This document shows positions 33,418-37,405 of a stretch of 37,405 nt of DNA, piece after piece. Numbering within the stretch: the stretch's first letter is position 1; each line of letters begins with the position of its first letter. The position numbers were made by a program, and so were the translations under genes. This DNA comes from a bacterium (lineage in GTDB: Bacteria > Krumholzibacteriota > Krumholzibacteriia > LZORAL124-64-63). Under the pieces are notes generated by a model. The model made no database searches, was not told the DNA's origin, and worked only from the letters and a program-made list of their open reading frames with translations. The stretch spans positions 1 to 37,405 of the forward strand of contig JAIFKS010000016.1 of the NCBI GenBank assembly GCA_020049465.1. Direction: 5' to 3'.

Positions 33418-34043
33418 GCGCACGTGGACCGGTGGTCATCCTGGACAACTACGATTCGTTCACCTTCAACCTGTTCCAACTCGTGGCGCAGCTTGACGAC
33501 GGCGCCGAACCGCTCGTCTTCCGTAACGACGCCCTGACGCTGGACGACCTCCGTGCGCTGCAACCGCGCCGCCTCGTCATCTCCCCCGGCCCCGCCGGCC
33601 CGGATCGCCCCGGCTACCTGGGCGTGGGCACCGAGGCCATCACGGCCCTGGGTCCCGAAGTGCCCATCCTGGGCGTCTGTCTGGGGCACCTGGGCATCAT
33701 CGACGCGCTCGGCGGACGCGTGGTGCGGGCGCCCGAACCCTGCCACGGCAAGACGTCGCTGATCCTGCACGACGACGCCGGCCTGTTCGCCGGCCTGCCC
33801 GAACCGCTGGAAGTGATGCGCTACCACTCGCTGATCGGCGAGCGTGCCACGCTTCCGGACTGCCTGCGCGTGACGGCCTGGACGGACGAAGGGCTGGTCA
33901 TGGGCGTCCGGCACCGCAAGTGGCCTCTGTACGGTGTGCAGTTTCACCCCGAGAGCATCGGCACCGAATACGGGCCCGCGATGATCGGTCGGTTTCTGAC
34001 CGACGGATTCCATCGCGACGTGCTCGTCGACCGGGACGTCTGA
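33414..34043 (+). CDS. pabA: Aminodeoxychorismate synthase component II, class I glutamine amidotransferase
   Basis: PabA releases ammonia from glutamine and channels it to PabB. The 209-residue product has the opening ILDNYDSFTFNL, the oxyanion region ISPGPAGPD, the nucleophile Cys89 in GVCLGHLG and the His178/Glu180 pair in QFHPES. The residue four after the nucleophile is Leu93, where nearly all relatives have Gln (CLGHQ). That Gln contacts the glutamine substrate, so activity could be altered. The start overlaps pabB by four bases. TrpG is the alternative, but pairing with a PabB-type partner argues for PabA, although one subunit can serve both. It converges on the htpX gene with only 7 bases between stop codons and no visible terminator. 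Confidence 0.92.
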   Translation: MSARGPVVILDNYDSFTFNLFQLVAQLDDGAEPLVFRNDALTLDDLRALQPRRLVISPGPAGPDRPGYLGVGTEAITALGPEVPILGVCLGHLGIIDALGGRVVRAPEPCHGKTSLILHDDAGLFAGLPEPLEVMRYHSLIGERATLPDCLRVTAWTDEGLVMGVRHRKWPLYGVQFHPESIGTEYGPAMIGRFLTDGFHRDVLVDRDV

Positions 34044-34050
34044 CCGGGGC

Positions 34051-35250
34051 TCAGCGCAGATCGTGCAGCGCCCCGCACCGCGGGCATTTCGCCGCGGGCG
34101 TGGCGAAATCCGCCGGGATGCGCAGCGTGGTGCCGCAGGCGCACTCCACTTTGCGATAACCGTCCCGGCGGTAGAAGAAGTCGTCGACCTTCCGGGCGTT
34201 CTCGCGCGTCGAGGGAGCCGGCGTGGCGCCGGTCGATCGCGCCGTCTGTCCGGTCTCCGCATCCTTCAAAGCCGACCCCGGGATGACGCCGCCGCGCTTC
34301 GTCACCTCGCGATAGCTGCGATCGTAGTCGGCGAACCCCGCTCCGGCCATGGACCGCAGGATGCGGATGCGCTCGTCGATGGGCGGATGCGTGCTGGTGC
34401 CGTTGGCCGCCATCTGCCCGTTGCGCTTGAGCGGATTGATGATGTACATCGGCGCCGTGGCGCTGGTGGCCCCGCCCAGACGCTGCGGTGCCCGGCTGAT
34501 CTTCTCAAGCGCCGAAGCCAGCCCCTCGGGATAGCGCGTGAACGACGCCGCCGAGGCGTCGGCCAGGTACTCCCGCTTGCGTGACACGGCGAAGTAGATC
34601 AGCTGCGCCAGGATGGGCGCCAGGATCATCAGCACGACCGCCAGGATGGCCACCAGGCCGTTGCCGTCCGAGCCGCCGTCACGGCGCGACCGGCTGCGGC
34701 CGCCGCCCAGCCACATGCCGCGCAGACCCGTTTCGGCCAGGATGACGATGGCTCCGGCCAGCACGCCGGCAAACAGCATCAGCTGGATGTCGCGGTTCCG
34801 CACGTGGGCCATTTCGTGCGCGATGACGCCCTGCAGTTCGTCGCGGTCCAGGGTGCGCAGCAGCCCGCTGGTGACGGCCACGGCCGCGTTCTCGGGCCGT
34901 CGCCCGGCGGCGAAGGCATTCGGGGCGGGGTCGTCGATGACATAGACCGCGGGCATCTTCGACAGACCCGACGCCAGCGTCATCTCCTCGACCACGTTGA
35001 ACAGCTGCGGCAGGTCCTCCTTCTGCACGCGGTGGGCGCCGGCCACCGACAGCATGATGCTGTCGCCCTGGAACCAGGCCGCGAGCGTCATGACCAGCCA
35101 GACGACCAGGGCGATCAGCACACCGCCGGTGCCGCCGCCCTGGCCCAGGAAGTACTCGCCGCCCGCCCAGCCCAGCGCGCCCAGCAGCAGGGCCGCCGAG
35201 ATCACCAGACCGATGGACTTGCGGCGGTTGGCCGCGATCTGTTCCCACAT
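34051..35250 (-). CDS. htpX: M48 (HtpX-type) membrane zinc metalloprotease with C-terminal zinc ribbon
   Basis: HtpX-type proteases cut misfolded membrane proteins in the inner membrane. The 399-residue protein has two N-terminal spans (about 13-28 and 44-60), the M48 site HEMAH (His145, Glu146, His149), two further spans (about 158-176 and 199-222) and the third ligand Glu227 in KREYLAD. It is about 100 residues longer than E. coli HtpX. The extra tail ends in a zinc-ribbon-like motif, CAC (370-372) and CPRC (389-392). The ATG at 35250 follows lemA by 13 bases. With LemA and a TFIIB-type zinc protein it forms a small operon likely tied to envelope quality control. Confidence 0.93.
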   Translation of the reverse strand: MWEQIAANRRKSIGLVISAALLLGALGWAGGEYFLGQGGGTGGVLIALVVWLVMTLAAWFQGDSIMLSVAGAHRVQKEDLPQLFNVVEEMTLASGLSKMPAVYVIDDPAPNAFAAGRRPENAAVAVTSGLLRTLDRDELQGVIAHEMAHVRNRDIQLMLFAGVLAGAIVILAETGLRGMWLGGGRSRSRRDGGSDGNGLVAILAVVLMILAPILAQLIYFAVSRKREYLADASAASFTRYPEGLASALEKISRAPQRLGGATSATAPMYIINPLKRNGQMAANGTSTHPPIDERIRILRSMAGAGFADYDRSYREVTKRGGVIPGSALKDAETGQTARSTGATPAPSTRENARKVDDFFYRRDGYRKVECACGTTLRIPADFATPAAKCPRCGALHDLR

Positions 35251-35263
35251 GGCGCGTTCCCCG

Positions 35264-35833
35264 TCAGCTGAAGGAGACCTTCGGCGCTTCGCGCTGCACC
35301 TCGTCCTTCACTTCGAAGAAGGTCTCGGCGCCGAAATGGAACATGCCGGCGACGATGTTGCCGGGGAACATCTGAACCTTGTTGTTCAGGTTCATGACGG
35401 TCTCGTTGTAGAACTGGCGCGCGAACCCGATCTTGTTCTCGGTGCTGGCCAGCTCTTCCTGCAGGCTCGCGAAGTTCGTGCTCGCCTTCAGGTCGGGGTA
35501 CGACTCGGCGACCGCGAACAGGCGTCCGAGCGCCCCGGTCAGGCCGGCCTCGGCCTCGACGCGCTGCGCCATGGTGCCGGCCCCGGACACCGCGGCGCGG
35601 GCCTGCGTGACGGCTTCCAGGGTGCCGCGCTCGTGCTGCATGTAGCCCTTGACCGTTTCGATCAGGTTCGGGATCAGGTCGAAGCGGCGCTTGAGCTGCA
35701 CGTCGACCTGGGCCCACGACTCCTTGACGCGGTTGCGGGCGGCCACCAGGCCGTTGTAGATGCCGATGCCCCACATCACCAGGACCACGGCCAGACCCAG
35801 CAGCACCAGCACGGGAACCAACAGCAGAGCCAT
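35264..35833 (-). CDS. LemA family protein
   Basis: This 189-residue protein has one N-terminal membrane span (about 2-24) with few residues outside, then a helical domain with the LemA signature NGLVAARNRVKESWAQVDVQLKRR and DLIPNLIETVKGY, and later KIGFARQFYNETVMNLN and FPGNIVAG. LemA proteins are membrane-anchored, of poorly known function, and often sit beside M48 proteases. I start at the ATG at 35833, which overlaps the previous stop as TGATG and has AAAGGTGG upstream; a GTG one codon earlier is also possible. It is the middle gene of the three-gene operon with htpX. Confidence 0.94.
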   Translation of the reverse strand: MALLLVPVLVLLGLAVVLVMWGIGIYNGLVAARNRVKESWAQVDVQLKRRFDLIPNLIETVKGYMQHERGTLEAVTQARAAVSGAGTMAQRVEAEAGLTGALGRLFAVAESYPDLKASTNFASLQEELASTENKIGFARQFYNETVMNLNNKVQMFPGNIVAGMFHFGAETFFEVKDEVQREAPKVSFS

Positions 35834-36219
35834 CACTTACCACCTTTCGCCGGGAACATCTCCCGGAGGAAATCGAAGACCGCCGGCGGCAGGCCCCAGC
35901 CGGCCGCGTCCAGTTCACCGGTAAGGGCCGCCACCTCGGTGGCGTCGAACCACAGGCCGCAGTCCTGCGGGCAATGGTCCACCACTACCCGCCGGTCGGG
36001 CCCGATATTCACCTTGTCCATGGGCTTGTCGCAGAGCGGGCAGGTCCGCGTCGCCTCTTCGGAAACCGCCGCCGTCACGGCCAGCGGCCTGTCGTCGCCC
36101 AACAGAAGGGACAACTCGCCGCGGTCGAACCAGACGCCCTCGCATTGGCCGCACAGGTCCAGCTCGATCTGCCGATATTCGGCCACGTACATGGGCACGC
36201 GGCAGGCGGGACACTTCAT
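35833..36219 (-). CDS. TFIIB-type zinc ribbon protein (two modules)
   Basis: This 128-residue cytoplasmic protein has two zinc modules of the zf-TFIIB family. The first has Cys3, Cys6, Cys23 and Cys26, ending CEGVWFDRGEL. The second has Cys60, Cys63, Cys83 and Cys87, ending CGLWFDATEV. The repeated Trp-Phe-Asp after the last cysteine is typical. The function of such bacterial proteins is not established. The frame is open to 36402, but the ATG at 36219 has an AAAGGAG site and puts the first zinc cysteine at position 3, so I start there. It leads the lemA-htpX operon with overlapping codons. It could regulate or assist the membrane protease. Confidence 0.88.
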   Translation of the reverse strand: MKCPACRVPMYVAEYRQIELDLCGQCEGVWFDRGELSLLLGDDRPLAVTAAVSEEATRTCPLCDKPMDKVNIGPDRRVVVDHCPQDCGLWFDATEVAALTGELDAAGWGLPPAVFDFLREMFPAKGGK

Positions 36220-36321
36220 GGCGCTCCTTTCCCCCGCGGACAGGATCCACCATGGCGGACGATTCTGCAACGCCGGGCTGAGCGACGGGCACGGTCCGGT
36301 TTGAGCGCCCCGCCCCGGCGG

Positions 36322-36350
36322 TGGACGGCCCCGGCGCCATGTACTATATC
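36322..36350 (+). promoter_or_regulatory. Candidate promoter for the hexapeptide acyltransferase
   Basis: TGGACG (4 of 6 to the -35) is followed by exactly 17 bases and TATATC (4 of 6 to the -10), inside the 181-base divergent gap between the TFIIB-type zinc protein and the acyltransferase. The match is moderate. Confidence 0.35.
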
Positions 36351-36400
36351 TTTCGCGCCGCCGCGGCGGCTCCGATCGCCTCCAACAGACAGGAACCGCC

Positions 36401-36874
36401 ATGAGCTACCCGGTGAACGAAAGGCAGCTGATCCGCGACTGCGAGATCGGCGAGGGCACGAAGGTCTGGAACTTCGTCAACATGTACGGCTGCAAGATCG
36501 GCCGCGACAGCATGATCGGCACGTTCGTCGAGGTGCAGGGCGGCGTGACCATCGGCGACCGCACGCGCGTGCAGAGCCACACCTTCATCTGCGAACTGGT
36601 GACCATCGGCAACGACGTCTTCGTCGGCCACGGCGTCATGTTCATCAACGACACGATGCCGCCGCAGCCCGAGAAGGAAAAGTGGAAGGCCACCCGCATC
36701 GAGGACGGCGCCAGCCTGGGCTCCAACTCGACGATCCTGCCGGTCCGCGTCGGGAAGAACGCCGTGGTCGGCGCCGGCGCCGTGGTGACGAAGGACGTGC
36801 CCGACGGCGCGATCGTCGCCGGCTGCCCCGCCCGCATCCTGCGCTACAAGGAAGGCTACGGCCCGAAGAAGTGA
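36401..36874 (+). CDS. Hexapeptide-repeat acyltransferase (WbpD/WlbB-like N-acetyltransferase)
   Basis: This 157-residue protein is a left-handed beta-helix acyltransferase with repeated hexapeptides (CEIGEG, CKIGRD, VTIGDR, VTIGND, VRVGKN) and the C-terminal AVVGAGAVVTKDVPDGAIVAGCPARILR. The loop MFINDTMPPQPEKEKW and the opening RDCEIGEGTKVWNFVNMYGCKIG resemble enzymes that N-acetylate UDP-3-amino sugars for surface polysaccharides, so a WbpD/WlbB-like role is likely. The exact sugar is not determined. The ATG at 36401 has an AGGAA site. It is a single-gene unit: a divergent operon lies upstream and a hairpin downstream, with no other sugar genes in view. Confidence 0.9.
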   Translation: MSYPVNERQLIRDCEIGEGTKVWNFVNMYGCKIGRDSMIGTFVEVQGGVTIGDRTRVQSHTFICELVTIGNDVFVGHGVMFINDTMPPQPEKEKWKATRIEDGASLGSNSTILPVRVGKNAVVGAGAVVTKDVPDGAIVAGCPARILRYKEGYGPKK

Positions 36875-36918
36875 CCGTCCCGGACCGCGCCCGGGGCGGC
36901 CCGAACTGACGTCATCCA

Positions 36919-36956
36919 CGGCGGGGTTTCCGGGCGCCGGCCCGGAGACCCCGCCG
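36919..36956 (+). terminator. Strong terminator-like hairpin after the acyltransferase
   Basis: A 17-base arm (36919-36935) pairs with 36940-36956 around a GCCG loop; every position pairs if one G-U wobble is allowed. It begins 44 bases past the acyltransferase stop and is followed by TCGCTTC, a weak U tract. It also insulates the secreted gene at 37138. Confidence 0.7.
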
Positions 36957-37035
36957 TCGCTTCAGATCCCGCTGCGGACATCATCATCCCCCGCTTGGTG
37001 TTACGAATTTCCACAAGATCGGTTGAGCGTCCGGA

Positions 37036-37065
37036 TTGCAATCCTGGGCTGTTCGGCTCCATAAT
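37036..37065 (+). promoter_or_regulatory. Candidate promoter for the secreted protein at the right edge
   Basis: TTGCAA (4 of 6) and CATAAT (5 of 6) are separated by 18 bases, about 72 bases upstream of the ATG at 37138. It lies after the preceding hairpin terminator, where a promoter is expected. Confidence 0.45.
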
Positions 37066-37137
37066 CGCCGCCTGGGTCTTCGGGACCGCGCCGACCTCGC
37101 CCTGACGATGCGCATTCGACGAGGGGGAGGACCGCTC

Positions 37138-37405
37138 ATGAAGCCCATTCCATCGCCGATGGCGGCCGTCCTGGCCATGGCTGGCCTGCTTGCTGTGAGC
37201 CACGCCGCGGGTGCGTTCGCGGGCGTCGATCCGGGACGGCCCCGGGCGCCGGGCGAGATCATCGTGAAGTTCAGGCCCGGCTCCCCGCCGGCGCGGAAGG
37301 CGCTGCTCGTGCAGGGCCGCCCGATCCGGGAATTCCGCTCCATCGGCGCCGAGCACTGGAAGCTGAGCGGCCGCCCGGTCGAGGCCGCGGTGGCCGCGCT
37401 CGAGG
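37138..37405 (+). CDS. Secreted protein, N-terminal fragment; probable subtilisin-family peptidase prodomain
   Basis: The gene starts at ATG 37138 with a strong GGGGGAGGA ribosome site and is cut by the window edge after 89 codons. It begins with a signal peptide (MKPIPSPMAAVLAMAGLLAV, cleavage near AFA). It continues with PGEIIVKFRPGSPPARKALL and IREFRSIGAEHWKL, the pattern of the N-terminal inhibitor-like prodomain found before S8 (subtilisin-like) peptidases. The catalytic domain, if present, lies outside the window. It was identified by translating the sequence directly, because the frame has no stop here. The peptidase call is an inference; secretion is well supported. Confidence 0.75.
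   Translation, partial: MKPIPSPMAAVLAMAGLLAVSHAAGAFAGVDPGRPRAPGEIIVKFRPGSPPARKALLVQGRPIREFRSIGAEHWKLSGRPVEAAVAALE

Noticed and set aside
31855..34043. Assignment of the pair as anthranilate synthase TrpE-TrpG
   Set aside because: Component I has the PIKGT lysine of PabB, and no other trp gene is nearby. A shared glutaminase role for PabA remains possible.

Overview
The window is a GC-rich, gene-dense bacterial chromosome segment with 27 complete protein genes and one gene cut by the right edge. I see no rRNA, tRNA, CRISPR array, insertion sequence, integrase or phage gene. Several features together point to a Gram-negative lineage in or near the Fibrobacteres-Chlorobi-Bacteroidetes superphylum, for example a Krumholzibacteriota-, Eisenbacteria- or Latescibacterota-like candidate phylum: a PorV/PorQ-family barrel beside a TonB-dependent receptor with a carboxypeptidase-regulatory-like domain, a secreted protein with a type IX-like C-terminal domain, and several lipoproteins. 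The phylum is an inference and was not searched.

Layout. From 123 to 31637 every gene is on the minus strand. Read in the direction of transcription, from the right, this block holds: (a) 31637-22960, five overlapping genes ending at a hairpin: a secreted protein with a type IX-like tail, a lipoprotein, a TonB-dependent receptor, a PorV/PorQ barrel and an NHL-propeller lipoprotein; (b) 22809-21430, a chemoreceptor with a periplasmic CXXCH haem motif; (c) 21289-17778, deoxynucleoside kinase, adenosine deaminase, purine nucleoside phosphorylase and triosephosphate isomerase; (d) 17735-9388, an M16 peptidase, an M1-type peptidase, a 14-repeat propeller lipoprotein and the dipeptidase PepD; (e) 8951-4175, a CitD-CitE fusion, CitF, a SIMPL-domain protein, a rhodanese and a methyltransferase; (f) 3977-123, a D-Ala-D-Ala carboxypeptidase, a TPR lipoprotein and a zinc alcohol dehydrogenase.

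The right end has mixed orientation. pabB-pabA (31855-34043, plus) diverges from operon (a). It converges, with 7 bases between stop codons, on a minus-strand operon of a TFIIB-type zinc protein, lemA and an M48/HtpX protease with an added zinc ribbon. A plus-strand hexapeptide acyltransferase (36401-36874) has a strong downstream hairpin. A secreted protein, probably a subtilase, starts at 37138 and runs off the window.

How the genes work together. Operon (a) looks like an outer-membrane uptake or secretion machine with its own surface proteins, and is the best candidate here for an undescribed system. Operon (c) is a compact purine (deoxy)nucleoside salvage route. Peptidases PepD, M1, M16, HtpX and the edge gene suggest peptide use and envelope proteolysis. 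The citrate lyase genes indicate citrate cleavage, although the activation genes citC, citX and citG are absent here. Many genes overlap by 4-7 bases, and eight of the chosen start codons are TTG or GTG.
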